A stretch of DNA of 54,509 nucleotides, from the NCBI GenBank assembly GCA_013286145.1, contig JABDGH010000012.1, positions 1-54,509 of the forward strand, read 5' to 3'. Of the stretch, positions 31,166 to 39,770 are shown in pieces (the first letter of the stretch is position 1; each line of letters begins with the position of its first letter). Under the pieces are notes generated by a model. It ran no database searches and was not told where the DNA came from. It saw only the letters and a program-made list of their open reading frames with translations. The stretch is from Verrucomicrobiota bacterium (lineage in GTDB: Bacteria > Verrucomicrobiota > Verrucomicrobiia > Methylacidiphilales > UBA1321). The translations under genes and the position numbers were made by a program.

Positions 31166-31177
31166 CAATGACTTATA
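31166..31177 (+). promoter_or_regulatory. UAS-like element CAATGACTTATA
   Basis: It lies 58-69 bases upstream of the start predicted from 31120-31134. Ten consecutive bases (CAATGACTTA) are identical to the element at 4478. Confidence 0.5.
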
Positions 31178-31424
31178 GATTATGGGGTCAAGTCGAAGAG
31201 TGCCATTTGCCTTTGATCTGCAAAATCAGATTGCAATGTGCCCAGCCGGAGCTTGATGGGACTCTGCCGTGCCAAATATCCATGAGATGAAGCGCTTACC
31301 GAAGGTGTTCCACGAGTTCCTGGTCTTTATAAAATTTTAACACTTTGGGACTGTCCTTTAACTCACAGTGGGCCGCTGTTCGGGTTTAGATTTTGCTCAT
31401 GCAATTTCCATTCTGGAGGCGTTT

Positions 31425-33116
31425 GTGAGCAGCGGCGAAATTTTCCAAGTCGTCTTTTTTCTCGGTCTCGTTATTACCCTGACGCCATTGCTGGGCGGTT
31501 GGATGGCAAAGGTTTTCCAAGGGGAACGACAGCTTCTCACGCCGGTATTGGGATGGCTGGAAAAACTGGTTTACCGGTTAAGTCGAACCAATCCCACGGA
31601 GGAGATGACTTGGCGGCAGTATGCCGGGGCAGTGCTTGCCTTTAATCTGCTGGGCTTCCTGGCACTGCTCGGTCTTCAGACTGGACAGGCTTGGTTGCCC
31701 TTGAATCCCGCCGGACAAAGCAATGTCGATTTGTCGCTCGCAGTAAACACCGCCATGAGTTTCGTGACCAATACGAACTGGCAGGCCTACTCGGGCGAAA
31801 ACACAATGAGCTATCTCACGCAGATGCTCGGGCTAGGCGTGCAAAACTTTTTTTCGGCGGCAACGGGAATCGTAGTTCTGCTGGCACTGATTCGCGGGCT
31901 TACACGACGCAGCGCCGAAACCATCGGTAACTTTTGGGCCGATCTTGTCCGCAGCACGGTTTACATCCTGCTGCCGCTTTGCTTCGTGCTCGCCCTGGTG
32001 CTTGTTTGGCAGGGCGTTGTGCAAACGTTTTCAGCATACCCCAGCGCGACGACGCTGGAAGGAGCGCAGCAGGTTATTCCCCTGGGCCCTGCCGCTTCCC
32101 AAATCGCCATCAAACAGCTTGGTACCAACGGCGGTGGCTTCTTTGGCGTGAATAGCGCGCATCCTTTCGAGAATCCGACGCCTTTGAGCAATTTCCTTGA
32201 GATGCTTGCCATCCTCCTGATTCCTACTGCCATCGTTTATTCGTATGGGGTGCTCGTCGGCAACCGGCGTCAGGGCTGGAGTATCTATGCAGCAATGTTC
32301 GCCATCTTCCTGGGCGGCATCGCTCTTTCGTTCTATGCGGAATACCAATTCAATCCCGCGCAGGGCGGGCAGAATCTCCTCGAAGGAAAGGAGATGCGCT
32401 TTGGCGTGGCCAACAGCGTCCTCTGGGCCGACGTGACCACGATGACTTCCAACGGTTCGGTCAATTCGATGCACGACAGTCTTTCGCCCCTGGCCGGAGG
32501 CGTGGCTCTATTTAATCTACTTTTGGGGGAATGTGTCTTTGGTGGCATCGGCACGGGACTCTACACGATGCTGCTCTTTGTCATCATCACGGTCTTTCTC
32601 GCGGGCCTGATGGTGGGCCGCACCCCGGAATATCTAGGCAAGAAAATCGAGGCATTCGAGGTGAAGATGGCCATGATCGCGGTCATCGCGCCAAGCGCGT
32701 GCGTTCTTATCCTTTCAGCGATTGCCTGCGCGACGGATGCGGGCAAGGCGGCTCTCACGAATGCGGGGCCGCATGGCTTGAGCGAAATTCTTTATGCGTT
32801 CGCTTCGATGTCGAACAACAATGGGAGTGCCTTCGGTGGACTCAACGCCGCTTCGCCATTGTACCTGTGGCTCGGCACACTCGCGATGCTGGTTGGCCGC
32901 TTTGCCGTCATCATTCCAGTAATCGCTATTGCGGGCAGTCTTGCTGCCAAGAAAATCACTCCGAAATCCGCCGGTACTTTTCCAACCGACGGCCCACTTT
33001 TTGTCATTCTGCTGATTGGCGTTGTGCTCATCATTAGCGTGTTGACGTTTTTCCCGGCGCTCTCACTTGGCCCCATTGTCGAGCACTACCTCGTTCAGGC
33101 TGGCCGCACCTTTTAA
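31425..33116 (+). CDS. kdpA: K+-transporting ATPase subunit A
   Basis: 563 residues from GTG 31425, chosen because GGAGG lies five bases before it and the protein then has the usual KdpA N-terminus. The longer frame to 31368 adds 19 non-matching residues. KdpA is the channel-like subunit that binds K+. It has about ten membrane helices and the selectivity-filter-like loops: [47 protein letters not shown] and [16 protein letters not shown]. First gene of kdpABCDE, 13 bases before kdpB. Confidence 0.97.
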   Translation: MSSGEIFQVVFFLGLVITLTPLLGGWMAKVFQGERQLLTPVLGWLEKLVYRLSRTNPTEEMTWRQYAGAVLAFNLLGFLALLGLQTGQAWLPLNPAGQSNVDLSLAVNTAMSFVTNTNWQAYSGENTMSYLTQMLGLGVQNFFSAATGIVVLLALIRGLTRRSAETIGNFWADLVRSTVYILLPLCFVLALVLVWQGVVQTFSAYPSATTLEGAQQVIPLGPAASQIAIKQLGTNGGGFFGVNSAHPFENPTPLSNFLEMLAILLIPTAIVYSYGVLVGNRRQGWSIYAAMFAIFLGGIALSFYAEYQFNPAQGGQNLLEGKEMRFGVANSVLWADVTTMTSNGSVNSMHDSLSPLAGGVALFNLLLGECVFGGIGTGLYTMLLFVIITVFLAGLMVGRTPEYLGKKIEAFEVKMAMIAVIAPSACVLILSAIACATDAGKAALTNAGPHGLSEILYAFASMSNNNGSAFGGLNAASPLYLWLGTLAMLVGRFAVIIPVIAIAGSLAAKKITPKSAGTFPTDGPLFVILLIGVVLIISVLTFFPALSLGPIVEHYLVQAGRTF

Positions 33117-33129
33117 CACTCCCTTTCTT

Positions 33130-35232
33130 ATGACCACTACTGCCAAATCTTCCTCCTGGATTAACGGGCCCATTTTACGCCAAGCCCTGATTGATTCTTT
33201 TGTGAAACTCGATCCCCGCGCGCTCTGGGGTAATCCCGTGATGTTCGTGACTGCCATCGGCGCGGTTCTTTCCTCAGGCGTTGTCTTGGTGGATGCAATC
33301 CATGGACATTTTTCGCCTTTCGTTATCCAGATCACGCTCTGGCTTTGGTTCACGGTACTCTTCGCCAATTTCGCTGAGGCGATGGCGGAAGGACGGGGCA
33401 AGGCCCAGGCGGCATCTCTTCGCGCGGCGCGTTCGCAAACCTATGCGCGACGGCTTCGCGGAAATAGCGAGGAGCGTGTGGTTGCGCCGGAATTAAAATT
33501 GGGCGATCTCGTAGTCTGCGAAGCTGGCGACTTGATCCCCGGTGATGGCGAGGTGACGGAAGGCATTGCCAGCGTTGACGAATCGGCCATAACCGGCGAA
33601 TCGGCCCCTGTCGTTCGGGAAAGTGGAGGCGACCGAAGCGCAGTGACTGGCGGCACACGTGTCATCTCTGATCGGATCATCATCAAGATCACTGCCGAAT
33701 CGGGTCACTCCTTTCTGGATCGCATGATCGCGCTGGTTGAAGGTGCGGCGAGGCAGAAAACACCGAATGAAATTGCGCTGGGCATTCTTCTGGTGGCATT
33801 GACGGCTGTGTTCATTCTCGCAGTTTTCAGTTTGCCCTTCTTCGCTTGGTACAGCGAAGCCGCCGCCGGACAGAAGAACGCGGTCAATGTTTCGCTGCCA
33901 GTGCTGTTGGCGTTGCTTGTTTGCCTGATCCCCACGACCATCGGCGGTCTGCTCAGTGCCATCGGTATCAGCGGGATAGATCGCCTTATCCGCCGCAATG
34001 TTCTCGCAACAAGTGGCCGCGCCGTGGAGGCAGCAGGCGACATCGACGTCCTGCTTCTCGACAAGACGGGCACAATTACCCTCGGCAATCGCATGGCCTC
34101 TGACTTCATTCCCGCGCCGGGTATTAAGATGGAACGCCTCGCTTCGGCGGCCCAACTCGCGTCACTCGCGGATGAAACACCGGAAGGACGCTCCATAGTC
34201 GTGCTGGCAAAGGAAAAGTTCGGCATCCGGGGACGTGAAATCGCCGCACCCCAGGCGACCTTTGTTCCCTTCTCCGCCCAGACACGGATGAGTGGTGTTG
34301 ATATGGCCCCGATGGATACTCATCCCGCGACATCCATCCGCAAAGGCGCAGCGGAAAACATTCGCAACCTGGTTGAATCCCAGGGCGGCACCTATCCACT
34401 GGCGGTTGCAGCCACGGTTGAAGAAATTTCGCGCCAGGGTGGAACACCGCTCGCCGTTGCGGAGGGACGTGAGGTTCTGGGCGTCATTCATCTCAAGGAC
34501 GTGGTTAAAGGCGGGATCAAGGAACGCTTCGCGCAGTTACGCGCCATGGGCATTCGCACGGTGATGATTACGGGTGACAACCCTCTTACCGCCGCCGCCA
34601 TTGCCGCCGAGGCGGGCGTCGATGATTTCCTGGCCCAGGCCACGCCGGAAATGAAGCTCGCGCGCATTCGCGAGGAGCAGGCCGAAGGACGCCTCGTCGC
34701 CATGACCGGCGACGGCACCAATGATGCGCCTGCGTTGGCCCAAGCCGATGTCGGTGTCGCCATGAATACGGGCACCCAGGCCGCGCGCGAAGCGGGTAAC
34801 ATGGTTGATCTCGACAGCAATCCGACCAAACTCATCGAGATCGTCGCCATCGGAAAACAACTGCTGATGACCCGTGGCGCCTTGACCACCTTCAGCGTGG
34901 CAAACGACGTCGCCAAATACTTCGCGATCATCCCCGCCATGTTTGCGGGCCTTTATGCGCTTCCGGATCACGGCCCCTTCGGTCCGCTGATGGCGCTTAA
35001 CGTCATGGGCCTTCATTCTCCAGAAAGCGCGATCTTAAGCGCAGTCATTTTCAACGCACTTATTATTGTCGCCTTGATCCCGCTGGCCTTGAAGGGCGTG
35101 CAATACCGCGCCTTGCCTGCCGCGCAGGTACTCCAGCAAAATCTCCTTATCTACGGACTTGGCGGTCTCATTGTGCCATTTATTGGTATCAAACTAATCG
35201 ACCTTGCCATCGTCGCTCTCCATTTGGCTTAA
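33130..35232 (+). CDS. kdpB: K+-transporting ATPase subunit B
   Basis: 700 residues from ATG 33130, close to the family length of about 680. KdpB is the P-type ATPase that powers uptake. The phosphorylated Asp311 is in [13 protein letters not shown]. Other motifs: the actuator [32 protein letters not shown], the KGA of the nucleotide-binding domain, and the hinge [19 protein letters not shown]-like [20 protein letters not shown]. The frame continues upstream to 33067 but that part overlaps kdpA. It is followed by kdpC after 24 bases. Confidence 0.98.
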   Translation: MTTTAKSSSWINGPILRQALIDSFVKLDPRALWGNPVMFVTAIGAVLSSGVVLVDAIHGHFSPFVIQITLWLWFTVLFANFAEAMAEGRGKAQAASLRAARSQTYARRLRGNSEERVVAPELKLGDLVVCEAGDLIPGDGEVTEGIASVDESAITGESAPVVRESGGDRSAVTGGTRVISDRIIIKITAESGHSFLDRMIALVEGAARQKTPNEIALGILLVALTAVFILAVFSLPFFAWYSEAAAGQKNAVNVSLPVLLALLVCLIPTTIGGLLSAIGISGIDRLIRRNVLATSGRAVEAAGDIDVLLLDKTGTITLGNRMASDFIPAPGIKMERLASAAQLASLADETPEGRSIVVLAKEKFGIRGREIAAPQATFVPFSAQTRMSGVDMAPMDTHPATSIRKGAAENIRNLVESQGGTYPLAVAATVEEISRQGGTPLAVAEGREVLGVIHLKDVVKGGIKERFAQLRAMGIRTVMITGDNPLTAAAIAAEAGVDDFLAQATPEMKLARIREEQAEGRLVAMTGDGTNDAPALAQADVGVAMNTGTQAAREAGNMVDLDSNPTKLIEIVAIGKQLLMTRGALTTFSVANDVAKYFAIIPAMFAGLYALPDHGPFGPLMALNVMGLHSPESAILSAVIFNALIIVALIPLALKGVQYRALPAAQVLQQNLLIYGLGGLIVPFIGIKLIDLAIVALHLA

Positions 35233-35256
35233 CCTAAACCACAACCATTCCCAACC

Positions 35257-35829
35257 ATGAAAATCTTCCTGCCCTGCTTCCGCCTCTTCCTTGTTCTCGT
35301 GATTCTAACCGGCGTAATTTATCCACTGGCAGTCACCGCCGTCGCTCAATTGATATTTCACAACCAAGCCGAGGGCAGTCCGGTAAACCTCAACGGCAAA
35401 CTGATTGGCTCCTCTCTGCTTTCTCAAAAAACGGAAAGCCCGAAGTATTTTTGGCCACGCCCTTCTGCGGGTGATTATGCCACGGTAGCTTCAGGTGCCA
35501 GCAATCTCGGTCCCGGCAGCGATGCGTTGAAGAAAGCCATTTCCGACCGGGCAGACAAAATGCGCGCGGCGAATCATCTCGCAGCTGATGCACCACTTCC
35601 CGACGACATGATCACCACCTCAGCCAGCGGGCTCGATCCCCATATCAGCCCCGCAGCGGCCCGGATGCAAATCGACCGCATTGCTCAAGCGCGCAGCTTG
35701 AATACAGATCAAAAAACGAGGCTGATCAAGCTCGTGGAAGATCACGTCGAAGGCCCTCAGCTGGGTTTTCTGGGCGAACCGCGCATAAATGTCCTCTTGC
35801 TCAATCTAGCCCTGGACGAGTTACATTAA
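35257..35829 (+). CDS. kdpC: K+-transporting ATPase subunit C
   Basis: 190 residues. N-terminal membrane helix (FLPCFRLFLVLVILTGVIYP) then the periplasmic KdpC domain: GSSLLSQKTESPKYFWPRPS, SGASNLGPGSDALKK, LPDDMITTSASGLDPHISPA and GEPRINVLLLNLALD. KdpC stabilises the complex and raises ATP affinity of KdpB. Ends three bases before the kdpD start, so translation is probably coupled. Confidence 0.97.
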   Translation: MKIFLPCFRLFLVLVILTGVIYPLAVTAVAQLIFHNQAEGSPVNLNGKLIGSSLLSQKTESPKYFWPRPSAGDYATVASGASNLGPGSDALKKAISDRADKMRAANHLAADAPLPDDMITTSASGLDPHISPAAARMQIDRIAQARSLNTDQKTRLIKLVEDHVEGPQLGFLGEPRINVLLLNLALDELH

Positions 35830-35832
35830 GGG

Positions 35833-38499
35833 ATGGCCGATGATCGCCCGAATCCCGACGCGCTTCTCGCTTCCATTCAACGCGAGACTTCCAGGGACAA
35901 ACGCGGACGGCTGAAGATTTTCTTCGGGATGGCACCCGGCGTGGGGAAAACCTACGCCATGCTCAAGGACGCCCGGCAGCGGGATACCGAGGGCATCGAT
36001 GTCGTGGTGGGCTACATCGAGACGCATGGCCGCTCAGAGACCGCAGCCTTGCTCGAAGGGCTGGTCATTGCTCCGCGCCGCGCCGTCAAGTACCGGGATG
36101 TTGCGATGGAGGAAATGGATCTCGATGCCATTATTTTTCTTCGGCCCAAGCTCGTGTTGGTAGATGAACTGGCCCATACCAATGCGCCTGATTCACGTCA
36201 TCCGAAGCGATACCAGGATGTCCTTGAATTGCTCGCCCTGGGCATCGATGTCTCGACGACGTTGAATGTCCAACACGTTGAAAGCCGCTCCGACATGGTG
36301 CGCCAGATCACCGGCGCGTCCGTACAGGAAACAGTTCCCGACTCCATACTGGAACTGGCGGATGAAATCGAGCTGATCGATATTTCGCCGGAACGTTTGC
36401 GTGAACGCCTGGCAGAAGGAAAAGTTTATCTTGGTCCGCGCGCCGAAGCTGCCTCGCAAAACTTTTTCAAGGAAGATAATCTCACCGCCTTGCGCGAGAT
36501 CGCCCTGCGATTAACTGCCGAGCGAGTCGATCAGCAATTGCGGAACATTCGGCAGGGTCGCGTTATTCGTGATGTTTGGAACTCGGGAGAACGCCTGATG
36601 GTTGCCGTTGGCCCAAGTCCTCTTTCCATGCAACTGGTACGAAGGGCACGACGAATGGCTTATACCCTCAATGCACCATGGCTCGCCGTAAGCGTGGATT
36701 CAGGCGAGCGGCTTTCCCCGGAAACTCAGCGCCAACTCGATAAAAATCTTTCCCACGCCCGTGAACTGGGGGCGGAAGTGATTTTTACGCGGGATGAAAA
36801 TATTGCCAGGGCGTTGATGAGAATCGCCCAGCAAAATAATGTTTCAAGAATCATTGCAGGCAAACCACTCGGAAACCGCCTGCTCGAATGGCTTCGAGGG
36901 GGTAGCCTGGTCGACCAACTCATTCGCCTCAGTGGAGAAATAGACATTTACGTAGTCACCGCCGAAACCCTGTCGCAAAAACGAAGCCTCCAGCATTTTC
37001 GTCCCCGCGCCCCACTTCGCGAATATATCCATGCGGTTATCTCGGTCGCAGGTGTGACTGTTGGAAGCCTGTTTCTTGTCAACTGGATCGGCTATTGGTC
37101 GATTGCCTTATTTTATCTTTTGGCAGTGATCCTTCAGGGAATCTATCTGGGGCGCGGCCCCGTCCTGCTGGCCGCCACGCTTAGCGCCTTACTCTGGGAC
37201 TATCTTTTCATCCCACCTCTTTACACCTTTTACATCGGTAAATTGGAAGACGGGCTCATGTTCGGCATCTTCTTTATTGTCGCCCTGGTCACGGGACAGC
37301 TTACCTCCCGGATCCAGACACAGGAACGCGACGAACGTCAACGCGAGCAACGTGCTCAAGCCCTTTACCGCCTCACCCGCAGTATTGTCACAGCGGCCAC
37401 GACGGATGAAGTCCTTGCCCATGCAGTGACGCAAATCCAGGAAGTTTTTGGCGTGAGCACTGCGTTTCTGATGGGAGGAAGCCAATTTGGGCTCTCGGCA
37501 AAAGCACATTCCGCCAGCACCTTTCATCCCGATGAAAAGGAGATCGGTGTGGCGACCTGGGCCTATCGGAACCGTCGTAATGCAGGACGTTTTACCGACA
37601 CCCTGCCCTCCGCGCAGGCATTCCACATACCCCTCACTACCTCGGAGCGAACAATCGGAGTCATGGCCGTCCGCCCCCCGGCGGAGGAAACGCTCACGCT
37701 TGATCAACGCGATCTTCTCGAATCATTCGCCCATCAGATCGCGCTTGTCCTGGAAAAAGAAAAACTTCGCCACGACGCCGAAGCCGTCCGCATGCTCGGC
37801 AAATCCGACCAGTTGCATCGCACGTTGCTCAACTCGATCTCACACGAACTTCGGACACCGCTTTCCGTCATCCAGGCCGCGACAGATCAGCTCACCAGCG
37901 AAAATTTATCGCCACGCCAAAAACATCTCTCAGATGAAATCAACGAGGCTCTCGACCGGCTCAAACGCCTGGTCAAAAATCTTTTGGACAGCGCGCGCCT
38001 CGAATCGGATCAGTTCGAACCCAAAAAGGAATGGGGCGAAGTCCATGACTTGGTTGAGACAGCCATCGAATTAGCCAATCCAGTTCTTTCCAAGGACCAA
38101 CTTCAAGTTCGAGTACCGGGAAAGCCGCCTCTCTTACATGCCGATTTTGGTCTTTTGGCCCAGGCCCTGGCTAATCTCCTGCATAATGCTGCGATTCATA
38201 CGTCGCCCAAAACACGCATCACACTTGAAGCGGAAGCTCTGGGCGAGATCTTGCTGATCCGTGTCGCAGACAAAGGGCCGGGAATTTCACCCGACATTCT
38301 CCCCAATCTTTTTGAAAAGTTTCAACGAGCCAGCGACGCACGTCCAGGAGGAACCGGGCTCGGTCTTTCCATCGCGCGCGGCTTTGTGGAAGCTCATGGG
38401 GGTAGCTTGGAAGGTCACAATCAACCTGAAGGCGGAGCTGTTTTTATCATGCGTTTGCCATTGGAAAAACAACCTGAACCGGCTGAATTAAATACATGA
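35833..38499 (+). CDS. kdpD: osmosensitive K+ sensor kinase KdpD
   Basis: 888 residues. N-terminal KdpD domain about 20-230 with the Walker-like GMAPGVGKTYAMLKDA and DVVVGYIETHGR; a universal-stress-protein domain about 255-375 (MVAVGPSPLSMQLVRRARRM, IIAGKPLGNRLLEWLRGGSL); four membrane helices about 400-490; GAF about 520-650; HisKA with His671 in [15 protein letters not shown]; HATPase with NLLHNAAIH, VADKGPGIS and GTGLGLSIARGF. KdpD senses K+ limitation and osmotic stress and phosphorylates KdpE. Its end overlaps kdpE by four bases (ATGA). Confidence 0.98.
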   Translation: MADDRPNPDALLASIQRETSRDKRGRLKIFFGMAPGVGKTYAMLKDARQRDTEGIDVVVGYIETHGRSETAALLEGLVIAPRRAVKYRDVAMEEMDLDAIIFLRPKLVLVDELAHTNAPDSRHPKRYQDVLELLALGIDVSTTLNVQHVESRSDMVRQITGASVQETVPDSILELADEIELIDISPERLRERLAEGKVYLGPRAEAASQNFFKEDNLTALREIALRLTAERVDQQLRNIRQGRVIRDVWNSGERLMVAVGPSPLSMQLVRRARRMAYTLNAPWLAVSVDSGERLSPETQRQLDKNLSHARELGAEVIFTRDENIARALMRIAQQNNVSRIIAGKPLGNRLLEWLRGGSLVDQLIRLSGEIDIYVVTAETLSQKRSLQHFRPRAPLREYIHAVISVAGVTVGSLFLVNWIGYWSIALFYLLAVILQGIYLGRGPVLLAATLSALLWDYLFIPPLYTFYIGKLEDGLMFGIFFIVALVTGQLTSRIQTQERDERQREQRAQALYRLTRSIVTAATTDEVLAHAVTQIQEVFGVSTAFLMGGSQFGLSAKAHSASTFHPDEKEIGVATWAYRNRRNAGRFTDTLPSAQAFHIPLTTSERTIGVMAVRPPAEETLTLDQRDLLESFAHQIALVLEKEKLRHDAEAVRMLGKSDQLHRTLLNSISHELRTPLSVIQAATDQLTSENLSPRQKHLSDEINEALDRLKRLVKNLLDSARLESDQFEPKKEWGEVHDLVETAIELANPVLSKDQLQVRVPGKPPLLHADFGLLAQALANLLHNAAIHTSPKTRITLEAEALGEILLIRVADKGPGISPDILPNLFEKFQRASDARPGGTGLGLSIARGFVEAHGGSLEGHNQPEGGAVFIMRLPLEKQPEPAELNT

Positions 38500-39185
38500 G
38501 CGAGATCAAACCGATCGCCCTCGTTATCGATGACGAAGCCCAAATGCAGCGGTTGCTTCGGATAAGCCTGGAAGAGGAAGGCTATCGCGTTTTTGCCGCT
38601 GAAACCGGCGAACAAGGACTACTGGAAGCCGTGAGCCGCAAGCCCGACATCGTCGTTCTCGATCTTGGGTTGCCCGATCTCGACGGCCTCCAGGTTTTAA
38701 AACGTCTGCGAGAGTGGAGCGCGGTGCCGGTGATTATTCTTTCCGTGCGCGACAACGAAGCGGAAAAGGTCGCTGCCCTTGACGCCGGGGCGGACGATTA
38801 TGTCACCAAGCCCTTCCACACCGAGGAGCTGCTGGCCCGCCTGCGTGTCGCCCAACGTCATGCGCACCGTACCGAAGCACCCACGATCTTTGAACAGGAA
38901 GGTCTGTGCGTGAATCTGCCTGAACGTCTTGTCACCGTTAATGGCAAGATTGTTGATTTGACCCCCACGGAATATGCCGTGCTTCGTCTGTTGGTTACAA
39001 ATGCAGGAAAAGTTCTCACCCAAGCCCACATTCTTCGATCCATCTGGGGTCCGAAAAGTGCCGAGCAGTCCCAGTACCTGCGCGTTTATGTATCCCACCT
39101 TCGTTCCAAGCTTACCACTCTCGGGGTACGCCCGGACTTAATCAAAACCGAAACCGGTATCGGTTATCGTCTGACAAGCCGGTGA
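38496..39185 (+). CDS. kdpE: kdp operon response regulator KdpE
   Basis: 229 residues, OmpR family. Receiver with VIDDEAQMQRLL, phosphoacceptor Asp56 in VVLDLGLPDLDG, and VTKPFHTEEL; winged-helix DNA-binding domain with LTPTEYAVLRLLVTNAGKVL, RSIWGPKSAEQSQYLRVYV and TGIGYRL. KdpE activates kdpABC when phosphorylated by KdpD. Having kdpDE inside the same operon makes the system self-contained and autoregulated. Confidence 0.97.
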   Translation: MSEIKPIALVIDDEAQMQRLLRISLEEEGYRVFAAETGEQGLLEAVSRKPDIVVLDLGLPDLDGLQVLKRLREWSAVPVIILSVRDNEAEKVAALDAGADDYVTKPFHTEELLARLRVAQRHAHRTEAPTIFEQEGLCVNLPERLVTVNGKIVDLTPTEYAVLRLLVTNAGKVLTQAHILRSIWGPKSAEQSQYLRVYVSHLRSKLTTLGVRPDLIKTETGIGYRLTSR

Positions 39186-39770
39186 GCCTGTTTAAGCCAG
39201 ACCTGATCCCTGTTAGTCCTTATCCTTCATTTCGTCCCAGCCCAAAAGTATAAATAGCGGTCATCACTGTATAATTCTTCATGACCTAGTGTGACTTTGC
39301 ATGAACCCACATGCAAATAGTGGAAGCGGCGGCGAGGTCGAACCCGAATCGATCTAGGCGTGATATTGCGTAAGCCCTGCGTGATTCAGCGTGTTGCAAT
39401 GACCTGCTTTTTCACATCATTTTACAGAACCAAGCAGCATTACGCAAAAAGTTGTGTGCAAACGTGTGCAAATCAGAATCAGAACAGCCTATCTTACATG
39501 GTTCGAATCCATGTCGGTAGCCCTCCTCTAAACATTTGGAGGAATTTTGAACGCTGAGTTTGCGCCCAAGGGGTGGGTGCCGTGGGCGGGCATTGTTCTG
39601 GCGACTCTGGCCGGGATTCATTCCAAGGAAAGCGGGCGTAGCTCCTCGGGTTAGCCAGCTGACCACCTAAAAGGCTGGAATGAGCCGATACGATGCAAGA
39701 TGGCTATCATCGGATTCTCCAAAGATATTTATGTTGTTGCCAATTTCAAAGGCCTCCATAGTTAGCTCTC
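39186..39770. other. 585-base intergenic region with repeats
   Basis: No clear gene. It contains an 8-bp inverted repeat TTTGCATG (39296-39303) / CATGCAAA (39310-39317); the direct repeat GTGTGCAAA at 39452-39460 and 39462-39470; a tRNA 3'-end-like fragment (39497-39527); and a possible 35-codon ORF from TTG 39547 to TAG 39654 (LNAEFAPKGWVPWAGIVLAT...) with GGAGG just upstream. This looks like an integration scar or remnant. Confidence 0.45.
39497..39527 (+). other. tRNA 3'-end-like fragment, possible attachment site
   Basis: CATGG-TTCGAAT-CCATG (39497-39513) is a perfect T-arm (five-pair stem, seven-base T loop), followed by TCGGTAGCCCTCC as a possible acceptor 3' strand. The rest of a tRNA is missing upstream. 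Tyrosine-recombinase elements often leave such duplicated tRNA ends at one border. It does not match the tRNA-Leu at 47427. Confidence 0.35.

Larger units (their letters stand above)
31044..31424. other. divergent intergenic region before kdpA
   Basis: It holds the sigma-54 promoter and UAS for the transporter on the left. On the right, before kdp, there is an AT-rich CTTTATAAAATTTTAAC at 31324-31340, which could be part of the kdp promoter or a KdpE site, and a nine-codon ORF (31399-31428, MQFPFWRRL) whose TGA overlaps the kdpA GTG. No kdpF-like gene is evident. Confidence 0.4.

Noticed and set aside
33493-34155. Long minus-strand frame opposite kdpB
   Set aside because: kdpB is complete with all P-type ATPase motifs; the antisense frame is a by-product of its codon usage.
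37189-37707. 172-codon minus-strand frame opposite kdpD
   Set aside because: It lies wholly inside kdpD, which is intact, and has no family features.
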